A stretch of DNA of 64,000 nucleotides from JAJYRX01 sp041655275. GTDB taxonomy: Bacteria; Pseudomonadota; Gammaproteobacteria; Burkholderiales; Burkholderiaceae_B. Under the pieces are notes generated by a model. It saw only the letters and a list, made by a program, of their open reading frames with translations, was not told the origin of the DNA and ran no database searches. Each line of letters opens with the position of its first letter. Within the stretch, counting starts at the first letter, position 1. Shown one piece after another: positions 51,915-60,560 of this stretch. The stretch is taken from assembly GCA_041655275.1 (NCBI GenBank), contig JBBAFU010000009.1, positions 1 to 64,000 on the forward strand, written 5' to 3'. The translations under genes were made by a program, and so were the position numbers.

Positions 51915-53459
51915 TCAGTTCGCGCCCTCCGGCTGCGACCATGTCTGGCGCAGGACGTTCTTCTGCACCTTGCCCATGGTATTTCTGGGCAGTTGCGCGA
52001 TCTGCCGCATTTCCTTGGGCACCTTGAAATTGGCCAGCTGATCCCTGAGCGCGTCGCGCATGGCCGCCATGTCCAGCGCGGCGCCGTCGCGTGCCACCAC
52101 AGCGGCCACCACGGCTTCACCAAAATCGGGGTGAGGCACGCCGATGACGGCGGATTCCAGCACACCCGGCAACTCGTCGATGAGCAGCTCGATTTCCTTC
52201 GGATAGACATTGTATCCCCCGGAAATAATCATATCCTTGTTCCGGCCGACGATGGACAGCACATCGTCCGGGATACCCTCACCGCCCAGCTGCCCGACAT
52301 CACCCGTGCGAAACCAGCCATCGGACGTGAATTCCTCACGCGTCTTCTCGGGCATGCGCCAATAGCCGGAAAACACATTGGGCCCGCGCACCTGCACATG
52401 GCCGATCTCGCCCACGGCCACGGGCGCATCGGCATCGTCCACCACGCGCAGGTCCGTGCCCGGCAGGGCGCGGCCCACGGTGCCGGCCAGACGCGGCCCA
52501 TCCTCGGCCAGATAGGGGTTGGATGTGAGCATGATGGTTTCACTCATGCCGTAGCGCTCCAGGATGGTATGCCCGGAACGTTCCTGGAACGCGTTGAAAG
52601 TATCTTCAAGCAGCGGCGCCGAACCCGAAATGAACAGCCGCATCTTGCTGCAGACCTGCTTCGTGAAACGCGCGTCGGCCAGCAGGCGCACGTAGTAGGT
52701 GGGTACCCCCATCATGACCGTGCTGCGCGGCAGCCAGGCCAGCGCCTGATCAATGTCGAGGCGGGGCAGCCAGATCATGCGCGCACCGGCCAGCAGACTG
52801 CCGTGCGAAGCCACGAACAGACCGTGCACGTGGAAGATGGGCAGCATGTGCAACAATACGTCATCCGAGGACCAGCCCCAGTATTGATGCAGCACCCGGG
52901 CGTTGGAGCCGAGATTGCCATGGCTGAGCATGGCTCCCTTGCTGCGCCCCGTCGTGCCTGACGTATAGAGGATGGCGGCCAGATCATCGGGCTCGTTGAA
53001 AACATTGCCGAACACTTCCACCTGACCTTCAGCAGCCTGTGCCAGACTGCCTGCACCCTCGGCATCCAGCGTATGCACGTGGATGCCGCCGTGCTGCGCC
53101 GCGAGCGCCCGCATGGCCGGCTCGCGCGACGGATCGCACACCAGCAACGATGGCTCGGCATCGGTGATGAAATATTCGACTTCGGCGTCCAGATAGGCGG
53201 TATTGAGCGGGAGATACACCAGACCCGCGCGCAGACAGGCCAGATAGAGCATGAGCGCTTCCGGTGACTTCTCGACCTGGACCGCAACGCGCGCACCCTG
53301 GGGAAGATCAAGCGCCTGCAGGGCATGGGCATAGCGCGCGCTCATATTGCCGACATCGTGGTAGCTATAGTGACGCCGCGTGGTCTGAATGGCAATACGC
53401 GTCAGATCCTGGGGGAAGCCACTGGCCAGCAACTCGTAAAGATTGGCGTTGGCGTGCAC
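51915..53459 (-). CDS. matB: Malonyl-CoA synthetase
   Basis: A 514-residue acyl-CoA synthetase of the ANL family. The AMP-binding P-loop is LYTSGTTGRSKGAMLSH, and the hinge/A8 region reads DMIISGGYNVYPKEIE, with the catalytic lysine near the C-terminus in TMGKVQKN. The specific assignment to malonate rests on its operon with malonyl-CoA decarboxylase and a TRAP carrier. The start GTG at 53459 follows AGGAG; the frame continues upstream over the crotonase gene but is not coding there. It lies one base after the crotonase stop. Confidence 0.93.
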   Translation of the reverse strand: MHANANLYELLASGFPQDLTRIAIQTTRRHYSYHDVGNMSARYAHALQALDLPQGARVAVQVEKSPEALMLYLACLRAGLVYLPLNTAYLDAEVEYFITDAEPSLLVCDPSREPAMRALAAQHGGIHVHTLDAEGAGSLAQAAEGQVEVFGNVFNEPDDLAAILYTSGTTGRSKGAMLSHGNLGSNARVLHQYWGWSSDDVLLHMLPIFHVHGLFVASHGSLLAGARMIWLPRLDIDQALAWLPRSTVMMGVPTYYVRLLADARFTKQVCSKMRLFISGSAPLLEDTFNAFQERSGHTILERYGMSETIMLTSNPYLAEDGPRLAGTVGRALPGTDLRVVDDADAPVAVGEIGHVQVRGPNVFSGYWRMPEKTREEFTSDGWFRTGDVGQLGGEGIPDDVLSIVGRNKDMIISGGYNVYPKEIELLIDELPGVLESAVIGVPHPDFGEAVVAAVVARDGAALDMAAMRDALRDQLANFKVPKEMRQIAQLPRNTMGKVQKNVLRQTWSQPEGAN

Positions 53460-53460
53460 A

Positions 53461-54261
53461 CTATTCTCCTGTGAATTTCGGGGTTTGTCCTGCCAGGAAG
53501 GCGCGCACACCTTCCTGGTGGTCGTGAGTGTCGGCAAAACGGAAGAAGTGCGCAAGTTCGCCGGCATCCATCGGTGCCGGATTGTTCGCCAGACGGCGCA
53601 CGGTTTCCTTGTTGATGCGCGCAGCCAGCGGTGCCGCGCGTTGGAGCCGCTGCATGAGCACGTCCACATGCGCATCGAAATCCGCATCCTCGACCACTCT
53701 TGTGAGCAGACCCTTGGCCTGGGCTTCGGCGGCGCCGAACACCCGGCCTTCGAGCAGGATTTCCAGCGTGACGGCCGGCCCGGCCAATGCCAGCAGGCCG
53801 CGCAGCTCGCCGGGCGCCATGGGAAAGCCCAGCCGATTGATGGGCACACCGAAACGGGCACTCGATGTCGCCACACGCAGGTCGCACTGGCTCGCAATCT
53901 CGAGCCCGCCACCCACACAGACGCCGCGGATGACGGCAACCACAGGTACTGCACAGGCCGCGACCGCCTCCAGCGCAGGTGCGATGATGTCCTGATGATA
54001 GGCCATGGTCAACGCATGATCGGCGCGATGTTGCGGAAACTCGCGGATATCGGCGCCGGCGGCAAAGTTTCCGTCGGCGCCGCGGATGCCGACGCAGCGC
54101 AACCCCTGTATCCGCGCCAACTGCACAAACACTTCGGTCAGCTCGCGCCACATGGCAATGGTGATGGCATTCAGGCGTCCGGGATGCGACAGCGTCACCC
54201 AGGCCAGCCCGTCTTCGACCTCGAGCAGGACGCGGCCGTCCCGCACTTCGTCTACAGCCAT
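53461..54261 (-). CDS. Enoyl-CoA hydratase/isomerase family protein (crotonase), atypical active site
   Basis: A 266-residue crotonase-fold protein. The oxyanion-hole segments are FAAGADIREF and GVCVGGGLEIASQCD. The first catalytic glutamate of the hydratases is present (E121 in GGGLEIA). The second one, expected after FGxP, is replaced by isoleucine (FGVPINRLG, position 141), so simple hydratase activity is doubtful. It sits between malonyl-CoA decarboxylase (10-nt overlap) and matB, so it may handle a malonyl-CoA derivative. Confidence 0.88.
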   Translation of the reverse strand: MAVDEVRDGRVLLEVEDGLAWVTLSHPGRLNAITIAMWRELTEVFVQLARIQGLRCVGIRGADGNFAAGADIREFPQHRADHALTMAYHQDIIAPALEAVAACAVPVVAVIRGVCVGGGLEIASQCDLRVATSSARFGVPINRLGFPMAPGELRGLLALAGPAVTLEILLEGRVFGAAEAQAKGLLTRVVEDADFDAHVDVLMQRLQRAAPLAARINKETVRRLANNPAPMDAGELAHFFRFADTHDHQEGVRAFLAGQTPKFTGE

Positions 54262-55544
54262 CGCAAGGCCCTTCCCGTACGCACCTTGCCCTGGGCGAGC
54301 TGGGCCAGATTTTCGTCCAGCTCATCCAGATCATAAAGATAGTTGGCCATCATGGCGCAGGATTGCTGCTGTCCCTTGGGCGAGGTATCGGCTGCCCAGT
54401 TCAGGCGCTCGATACGCGCACCGTTGCCCAGGTGAAAGCGCGCCACCACATCCAGCGGCTTGTCGTTCTTCATGGTCTTCAGATAGCGTGCCGCCAGGCG
54501 CAGCCCCGTGCGCTGGAGCGCTTCCGAGGCCTTGTCGTCCGCCGGTGCCTCCAGCACGCCATTGAGGCGATCCAGCCAGTCCCGACCGCTGAGCTGCTCT
54601 TCCCCGGTAAGCTGGCGATCCGCCTTGTCGGAGAGCAGTGCCAGCATGGCCTCGGCATCCTGACGTGCGAGCCAGGCCGAGAAACCGGGCATGGGAGACA
54701 GTGTGGCGAAGGACTTGAGGCGCGGAAATTCGCGCAGCAGCTCTTCCACCACGCGCTTGAGCAGGAAGTTGCCGAAGCTGATGCCGCGCAGCCCGGACTG
54801 CGTATTGGAAATGGAATAGAAGATCGCCCAGCGCATCTTGCCGGGATCGGACAGCGGCGCCTCGGGATCGAGCAGGGCCTGGACGTTGTCCGCCATCTGC
54901 TCGGTGAACGCCACTTCGACGAAAATCAGGGGTACGCCTTCCATGCGCGGATGAAAGAAGGCATAGCAACGGCGATGATCGGCCACGCGATTGCGCAGGT
55001 CTTCCCAGGACTGGATCTCGTGCACGGCCTCGAACCGGATCAGCTTCTCGAGCAGCGACGCCGGGCTGTCCCAGCTGATGCGGCGCAGCTCCAGCATGCC
55101 CACATCGAACCAGCTGGACAGCAGGCCGGCAAGCTCGGACTCGAGCATGACCAGGCCGGCCACCTGGTTGCGCCAGCGCAGCATATCGGCACGCAGCTCG
55201 ACAAGCAGCTGCAGGCTTTCGGCCTGGGCATACAGCCGGCGAAACAGCCGCAGGCCGGCATCGTCGCGCGGTTCGAGCCGGGCGCTGGCCTCGGCCAGAC
55301 CCGCCAGCAGGCGGCGGCGCTGGTCCTCATCGCCCTCAAGATAGCGCACGGCCCAGCTGCGGGCGGTGCGATTGGCCGCAACATCGGTCAGCCGGGCGGT
55401 GAATAATGCGGCGGTATCACCGGCCGACGGCCAGCGATCGCGATCCAGCCAGCGACTCAGGCGGCGCAGGATGCCATCGACGCCGGCCGGCGTGCGGGTG
55501 GCGGCATCGTCAGCCTGCGAAGCGTCGATTTCCTGTAGCGTCAT
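54252..55544 (-). CDS. Malonyl-CoA decarboxylase
   Basis: A 430-residue decarboxylase converting malonyl-CoA to acetyl-CoA and CO2. An N-terminal helical domain is followed by a GNAT-like catalytic domain with FATLSPMPGF (catalytic serine) and RFHLGNGARIERLNW (catalytic histidine). SISNTQSGLRGISFGNFL is another family block. It is the first gene of the malonate operon and overlaps the crotonase gene by 10 nt. The enzyme is often called MatA in Rhizobium. Confidence 0.95.
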   Translation of the reverse strand: MTLQEIDASQADDAATRTPAGVDGILRRLSRWLDRDRWPSAGDTAALFTARLTDVAANRTARSWAVRYLEGDEDQRRRLLAGLAEASARLEPRDDAGLRLFRRLYAQAESLQLLVELRADMLRWRNQVAGLVMLESELAGLLSSWFDVGMLELRRISWDSPASLLEKLIRFEAVHEIQSWEDLRNRVADHRRCYAFFHPRMEGVPLIFVEVAFTEQMADNVQALLDPEAPLSDPGKMRWAIFYSISNTQSGLRGISFGNFLLKRVVEELLREFPRLKSFATLSPMPGFSAWLARQDAEAMLALLSDKADRQLTGEEQLSGRDWLDRLNGVLEAPADDKASEALQRTGLRLAARYLKTMKNDKPLDVVARFHLGNGARIERLNWAADTSPKGQQQSCAMMANYLYDLDELDENLAQLAQGKVRTGRALRWL

Positions 55545-55655
55545 GAATGGGACTCCTGCATATCACCCATCATTATGGCCCAAGACGTTTACATATGCCC
55601 GAAACGGGACACACATGTTTACCCTGATGCGCGACGGTACCCCGATGTGTAAAGG
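55545..55655 (-). promoter_or_regulatory. Promoter region of the malonate operon
   Basis: The 111-nt gap between the malonyl-CoA decarboxylase start and the dehydrogenase stop. It contains a small dyad cccgaaacggg (55598-55608) flanked by direct repeats gtttac at 55587-55592 and 55617-55622, 30 bp apart. This could be a regulator site, possibly for the neighbouring GntR protein. No clear consensus promoter is evident. Confidence 0.35.
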
Positions 55656-56597
55656 CTATCCCGACTGCTCAGGCAGGACTACGGGCGTGATCACCCGTCC
55701 TTCGCGAAAGTAGAGCCGGAGATTCTCCAGCGTGAGCTCGGCCATGCGCCGCCGGGTCTCGTGCGTGGCGCTGCCAATGTGCGGTGTGAGCACGACATTG
55801 TCGAGCCCCATGAGCCGCGCATCGACCCGCGGCTCATCGTGAAAGACGTCCAGCGCAGCCCCGCCGATGCGCCCTTGCGACAACGCCGCAACCAGCGCCT
55901 GCTCATCGATGATGGAGCCGCGCGCAATGTTCACGATCACCCCCTGCGGGCCCAGGGCATCCAGCACTGCGGCATCGACCATGCCCGCGGTCTGTGCACC
56001 GCCGGGGGCCGCGACAATGAGGATGTCGCTGGCCTGCGCCAATGCCCGCAGATCCGGCTCGAAACGCGTCGCCAGCCCCTGGTCACGACGGCCGTGATAG
56101 GCCAGCGCCACATCGAAAGGCACAAGCCGGCGCGCGATTTCCTTGCCGATGCGGCCCATGCCGATGATGCCGACACGCTTGCCCTCAAGGCTGGTACCCA
56201 GCGGAAACGCACCCTCCAGCCAGTGCGATGCGCGCAGGAAGCGGTCTGCCTGGGGCAGGCGGCGCAGCAACCCCAGCACCAGGCCTATTGTGAGCTCGGC
56301 CACGGCCGCATTGAGCACATCCGGCGTGTTGGCCACAAGTATGCCTTTTTCCCGCGCCAGGGCAAGCGGGATGCCGTCATAGCCGACACCACAGGTGGCA
56401 ATGATGCCCAGTTCGGGCAGCTGCCGCATCCGTTCGGCTTCGATGAGGAAATTGCTGCGCGTGACGATGCCGCGCACCTGGGCGCGACGCGACGCATCGC
56501 CGGCAATATCCTCCCATTGGACACAATCGAACTCGGCATCGATCATCTCCTGGATAAACGACGGAAAACCACCGATCTGCAGCAGGCAGGGTTTCAT
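55656..56597 (-). CDS. D-isomer-specific 2-hydroxyacid dehydrogenase
   Basis: A 313-residue NAD(P)-dependent enzyme. The Rossmann motif is GIIGMGRIGKEIARRL, NIARGSIIDE holds the catalytic arginine, a glutamate lies in FHDEPRVD, and the catalytic histidine is in LTPHIGSAT. It would reduce a 2-oxoacid, such as glyoxylate or hydroxypyruvate, or oxidise the D-2-hydroxyacid. The ATG at 56597 follows AAGGAAG. The gene is 19 nt after the GntR regulator on the same strand. Confidence 0.92.
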   Translation of the reverse strand: MKPCLLQIGGFPSFIQEMIDAEFDCVQWEDIAGDASRRAQVRGIVTRSNFLIEAERMRQLPELGIIATCGVGYDGIPLALAREKGILVANTPDVLNAAVAELTIGLVLGLLRRLPQADRFLRASHWLEGAFPLGTSLEGKRVGIIGMGRIGKEIARRLVPFDVALAYHGRRDQGLATRFEPDLRALAQASDILIVAAPGGAQTAGMVDAAVLDALGPQGVIVNIARGSIIDEQALVAALSQGRIGGAALDVFHDEPRVDARLMGLDNVVLTPHIGSATHETRRRMAELTLENLRLYFREGRVITPVVLPEQSG

Positions 56598-56616
56598 GTT
56601 TGCTTCCTTGACGACA

Positions 56617-57357
56617 TCATTCACGATGCTTGAGCAGGCGCTGACGCTGCCGGTATTGCTCAAGATAGGCATCCCGCGACGGTATGATATGGTCCCGGCA
56701 CAGGGCGACCAGACCTTCGACGTCCTGATTCTGCACCGCACGTATCATGGCCCAGTGATCGCTTCTGGCCTTGCGCAGGAAATGGGGCTCGGCCATGGCG
56801 AGGAAGCGAATGGGATGCGCCCGCCGCGCGAAGTCATCAATGACAGCGCACAGTGCGGGATTGCAGGTGAGCGAGAACAGCTGCTGGTGAAAAGCGATGT
56901 TGGCCCTGAAGGCACCGCGCAGGTTGCCGCTCTCGGCGCAGGCGTCATGCGTTTTCTGGATGGCCGTCAATCCTGCCAGTTGCGCCTCGTCCACCGGAAA
57001 CCGGATATGCCGGGCGGCATTCGTCTCCAGGATCTCGCGCACGACGTACAGATCCCGCACCTCGACGTCGGTATAGGCGCGCACAAAAGCGCCCACGTTC
57101 TTCGGACGATCGATGAGCCCCATCTTCTCCAGCTCGACCAGGGCGCGGCGCACCGCATGCCGCGTGGCCTGGAAGCGCGCGCACAAATCATCTTCGACCA
57201 GGCGTTCGCGGGGATGCAGATAGCCGAAGACGATATCCTCCTCGAGGATCTCGGCAATCTGCTCGGAAGAATACGCCGGCGATGCTGCACCGGCCGGCGG
57301 CGCATCCTCGACAAGGACCGCCTCCGGCAGGTCCGCCCTCACATCGCTGTCTTCCAT
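56617..57357 (-). CDS. GntR family regulator, FadR/FCD subfamily
   Basis: A 246-residue repressor. The winged helix starts near residue 30 (IAEILEEDIVFGYLHPRERL, core FGYLHPRERL) and RFQATRHAVRRALVELEKMG is the recognition helix region. The FCD effector domain follows, with histidines near ANIAFHQQLF likely to bind a metal. The ATG at 57357 follows GGAGGAGG. The gene lies after the TctA gene and before the dehydrogenase, so it may repress the sugar-acid operon, the malonate operon or both. Confidence 0.92.
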   Translation of the reverse strand: MEDSDVRADLPEAVLVEDAPPAGAASPAYSSEQIAEILEEDIVFGYLHPRERLVEDDLCARFQATRHAVRRALVELEKMGLIDRPKNVGAFVRAYTDVEVRDLYVVREILETNAARHIRFPVDEAQLAGLTAIQKTHDACAESGNLRGAFRANIAFHQQLFSLTCNPALCAVIDDFARRAHPIRFLAMAEPHFLRKARSDHWAMIRAVQNQDVEGLVALCRDHIIPSRDAYLEQYRQRQRLLKHRE

Positions 57358-57411
57358 CGCCTCCTCCTCCCGAAGAATGGTTTCATGCTTCCAGAGCATC
57401 GTCGACCGCCA

Positions 57412-58917
57412 TTATCCCAGATCGACCGGGACACGACGCCTGCGAAACAGGCGGAACAGGGGCGTGGCCTGCAGGATCGAGAGCGCCGCAATCACCAGCA
57501 GTCCCAGCGACACCGGACTCTCGAGGAAGACGCTCCATTCGCCGTAGCCGATGAGCAGGGACTGCGCAAGACTGGAATCCAGCAGCATGCCCAGCACCAG
57601 CCCGATCACCATGGGCGCGATCGGGATGCCGCCGCGCTCGAATATATAGCCGATCAGGCCAAAGCCCAGCATCAGCCAGACATCGAAGAGATTGTTGTTG
57701 ATCGCGAGCGAACCGACCACGCCCAGCACGGCAATGGAAACCGCGATGATGATCTTGGGAATGCGCGTGACAAGCACGCACAGCCGTGTGATTCCGAGGC
57801 CGATCAGGAACAGGGGGATATTCGCCAGGATGACGGCCCAGATCAGGGTATAGGTGATATCACCATGCTCTGTGAGCAGGGTGGGTCCGGGCAGGATGCC
57901 ATGCACCATCAGCCCGCCCAGCAGGACGGCCGTGGTGGAGCTGCCCGGTATGCCCAGGGCAATGGTGGGCACGAGCGCGCCACCGACCACCGCATTGTTG
58001 GCCGCTTCGGGCGCCGCAATGCCTGCGGGCTCGCCCTTGCCGAACTGGCTCTTGTCCTTCGCCCAGCGCTTGGCCTCGTTATAGGCAAACCAGCTCGCCG
58101 TCTCGCCGCCACTGCCCGGAATCACGCCCACCACGATGCCGATGGTGCCCGAGCGGAAGATATTGGGCAGCAGGCGGCGAAATTCCTTCAGCCGGGGCAG
58201 GACGCGCGAACCCAGCGGGTTCACGGGCGGCAACGGGATGCGTGCATGTTCAGCCAGGCTGATGGCCTGGGGCAGCGAGAACATGCCGATCAGCGCCACC
58301 GTATAGGAGATGCCGGAATACAGGTTGATGTTGTCGAACGTGAAGCGCGCCGACCCGGTGGTTCCGTCCATGCCGACCATGGCGAGCAGCAGGCCCAGGC
58401 AGCCCGAAAACAGGCCCTTGACAGGCGAGCCGCCCGACAGCGTGCCTATCATGGTGATCCCCAGAACGGCGATGGCAAACAGCTCCACCGGCCCGAACAT
58501 CAGGACCAGACGACCCAGGAAGGGCGCTATCGTGAGCAGCGCAATGCCGCTCATCAGGCCGCCCACCAGCGAGGCGGACAGCGAAATGCCCAGCGCCCGC
58601 CCCGCCTCTCCGCGCTCTCCCATGGGAAAGCCGTCGAGCACCGTGGCGGCCGCCGCCGGTGTGCCCGGCGTGCGCAGGATGATGGCCGCGATCGAGCCGC
58701 CATACATGGCCGACAGGTAGAGCGAGGCCAGCATGACCAGGCCGGTCTCGGGCGGCAGCGAGAAGGTGAGCGGCAGCAGCAGGGCCAGCGCCATGGTGGC
58801 CGACAGGCCGGGCAAGGCACCGACGATGATGCCGATGAAGGTTCCCAGCACCAGGAAGACGAGGTTGTACGGCGTCAGTGCATGAGACAGGCCGATGGCA
58901 ATGAAATTGGCATCCAT
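57412..58917 (-). CDS. Tripartite tricarboxylate transporter large permease (TctA)
   Basis: A 501-residue membrane protein of about 11-12 helices, with the TctA motifs PGLSATMALALLLPLTF and GGETASWFAYNEAKRW. It carries out proton- or sodium-driven uptake with TctB and TctC. The ATG at 58917 follows GGAGATC; the frame further upstream overlaps tctB and is not coding. It is 23 nt after tctB. Confidence 0.94.
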   Translation of the reverse strand: MDANFIAIGLSHALTPYNLVFLVLGTFIGIIVGALPGLSATMALALLLPLTFSLPPETGLVMLASLYLSAMYGGSIAAIILRTPGTPAAAATVLDGFPMGERGEAGRALGISLSASLVGGLMSGIALLTIAPFLGRLVLMFGPVELFAIAVLGITMIGTLSGGSPVKGLFSGCLGLLLAMVGMDGTTGSARFTFDNINLYSGISYTVALIGMFSLPQAISLAEHARIPLPPVNPLGSRVLPRLKEFRRLLPNIFRSGTIGIVVGVIPGSGGETASWFAYNEAKRWAKDKSQFGKGEPAGIAAPEAANNAVVGGALVPTIALGIPGSSTTAVLLGGLMVHGILPGPTLLTEHGDITYTLIWAVILANIPLFLIGLGITRLCVLVTRIPKIIIAVSIAVLGVVGSLAINNNLFDVWLMLGFGLIGYIFERGGIPIAPMVIGLVLGMLLDSSLAQSLLIGYGEWSVFLESPVSLGLLVIAALSILQATPLFRLFRRRRVPVDLG

Positions 58918-58940
58918 GGGGGATGATCTCCGTGATTGCG

Positions 58941-59435
58941 TCAGTCGAGCCAGGGGGCAATGGGCGCCGGCAGGCCAAGCGCCCAGATGAAGACCAGCCA
59001 GACAAAGGCCGTGATACCCAGGGCGTACACAATGGCCACCACCGGGCGGATGATGCGGCTGGCCAGCAGCGTTCCCCCGACAAATCCGATAGTGGCAATG
59101 GGGTAGCCCAGGATGGGGATCAGCCACACGTAGGCAGCCGTGGCCACGGCAAACCCCAGACCCAGACGCCAGCTGACGCCGCTGTCACCCGCACCATCAC
59201 CGCCATCACCGCCATCGCCGGCAACCGTCGCTGCCGGCGCCTGCGCTGCCCGGCCGGCGCGTGCCTGTCGACCGCGCCAGTACTCTTCGAGCATCATCAG
59301 GACAGCCAGGGCCCCCACGATCCAGATGAGCAAGCCGGGCAATCGCTGCGCAGTCGCCGGCAGCTCGCCCAGTTCACGATGGAAGATGCCCACAAGGATC
59401 AAACCGGCAACGCCTGAAAGATAAGTGCTGTTCAC
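58941..59435 (-). CDS. Tripartite tricarboxylate transporter small permease (TctB)
   Basis: A 164-residue membrane protein with four hydrophobic helices. A glycine/aspartate linker (GDGGDGGDG) falls between the second and third. GTG at 59435 has GAGGAGG five bases upstream and is preferred over an ATG further up. It sits between the receptor and large permease genes, the standard tctCBA order. Confidence 0.88.
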   Translation of the reverse strand: MNSTYLSGVAGLILVGIFHRELGELPATAQRLPGLLIWIVGALAVLMMLEEYWRGRQARAGRAAQAPAATVAGDGGDGGDGAGDSGVSWRLGLGFAVATAAYVWLIPILGYPIATIGFVGGTLLASRIIRPVVAIVYALGITAFVWLVFIWALGLPAPIAPWLD

Positions 59436-59460
59436 ATGGCCTCCTCGACATGCAGTACAC

Positions 59461-59498
59461 ACCGGGGCGGCCATGCCGCCGGACATGGCCGCCCCGGT
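59461..59498. other. Perfect 15-bp hairpin between tctC and tctB
   Basis: accggggcggccatg (59461-59475) pairs fully with catggccgccccggt (59484-59498) around an 8-nt loop. It lies 12 nt after the tctC stop on the minus strand. There is no T-run, so it is more likely an mRNA-stabilising or attenuating structure that raises receptor over permease output than a full terminator. Confidence 0.75.
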
Positions 59499-59510
59499 AC
59501 CGACTGACGC

Positions 59511-60491
59511 CTACTTCTTGTACTGATCCTTGATCTCTTCCCAGATCTGGGTGAAGGTGACTTCCTGATCCTTCAGGTAGGTGCCATAGTCGTCGCCCCG
59601 CTTGTAGTCCAGGGGCAGCGCACGGGCGGCCGCATCACGACGGAAGTCGGGATTCTCCATCACACGATCCATGGCGTTCAGGATGTCCTCGCGTGCCTGC
59701 GCAGGCATTCCTGCCGGCGCGCTGTAGCCGCGCGAAGAACCGGCCACGACGTCGATGCCGATCTCCTTCATCGTCGGCACATCGGGCAGATCGGGCGAGC
59801 GCTCATCCGCGTACAGCGCCAGGGCACGCAGGTTGCCCGCCTTGATCTGCGGGAAAGTGATGCCCAGGTTGTTGGAGCTGGCGTCGATCTTGCCCGCCAT
59901 GGCGGCCTGCCAGGACGGCCCGTCGCCGGCAAACGGTACGGACTGGAACTGCAGCCCGGTTGCCTTCTCGATCATGATGACCGAAAAGAAGTCATCGCCC
60001 CCGACGCCCGAATTGCCCACGGTGATCTTGCCCGGATTGGCGCGGGCGGCGTCGATCAGCGCCTCGATGGTGTGGTAGGGGCTGTCCTTGCCGACAACCA
60101 TGATGCCGGGATCGGTAACGACGTTCATCAGCGGCGTCAGATCATCGATCTTGTACTTGATCGTCGGGTTCATCAGATAGTTGGTCATCAGCATGGGAGT
60201 GTTGGTGATGCTGATGGTCTTGCCATCGGCCTTGGTCTGGTTGGCCAGCTGGGTCCAGGCGATGGCACCCGTGGCCCCGGGAATATAGCGATTGACGAAA
60301 TTGACGCCCAGCTCCTTCGCGAGATAGGGCTGGACCAGCTGCGCCAGGGCATCACTGCCGCCCCCGGCCTTGAACCCCTGCAGCACCGTGATCTCGTTGC
60401 CGGCGCTGTAAGATTGCGCCAGTGCCGGGCCCGTGAAGGCCAGGCTGGTCAGCGACGCGATCAGCGCCGTCCCGAAAAACATTCGTTTCAT
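59511..60491 (-). CDS. Tripartite tricarboxylate transporter substrate-binding protein (TctC)
   Basis: A 326-residue periplasmic receptor with a signal peptide ending ALA-QSYSA. The pocket motifs deviate from standard Bug proteins: FKAGGGSDALAQL replaces PYPPGGxxD, while NRYIPGATGAIAW corresponds to the NKPGAGG loop. It is followed by tctB and tctA and preceded by two sugar-acid-type dehydratases, so a sugar acid is the probable ligand. Confidence 0.92.
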   Translation of the reverse strand: MKRMFFGTALIASLTSLAFTGPALAQSYSAGNEITVLQGFKAGGGSDALAQLVQPYLAKELGVNFVNRYIPGATGAIAWTQLANQTKADGKTISITNTPMLMTNYLMNPTIKYKIDDLTPLMNVVTDPGIMVVGKDSPYHTIEALIDAARANPGKITVGNSGVGGDDFFSVIMIEKATGLQFQSVPFAGDGPSWQAAMAGKIDASSNNLGITFPQIKAGNLRALALYADERSPDLPDVPTMKEIGIDVVAGSSRGYSAPAGMPAQAREDILNAMDRVMENPDFRRDAAARALPLDYKRGDDYGTYLKDQEVTFTQIWEEIKDQYKK

Positions 60492-60542
60492 GGCAAGTCT
60501 CCTGTTGCTTACTGTTGACTACTCAGAACTGCGGCCATCCCG

Positions 60543-60560
60543 GCGTGTGCGTGCACACGC
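60543..60560. other. Hairpin between the enolase-type gene and tctC
   Basis: gcgtgtgc (60543-60550) and gcacacgc (60553-60560) form a GC-rich stem directly after the enolase-superfamily stop codon (minus strand). There is no T-run. With the hairpin at 59461 it flanks tctC on both sides. Confidence 0.55.

Noticed and set aside
56395..58926. 843-codon plus-strand frame
   Set aside because: Antisense to dehydrogenase, GntR and TctA. Its histidine/glutamine-rich composition is typical of a shadow frame, with no start context or domain.
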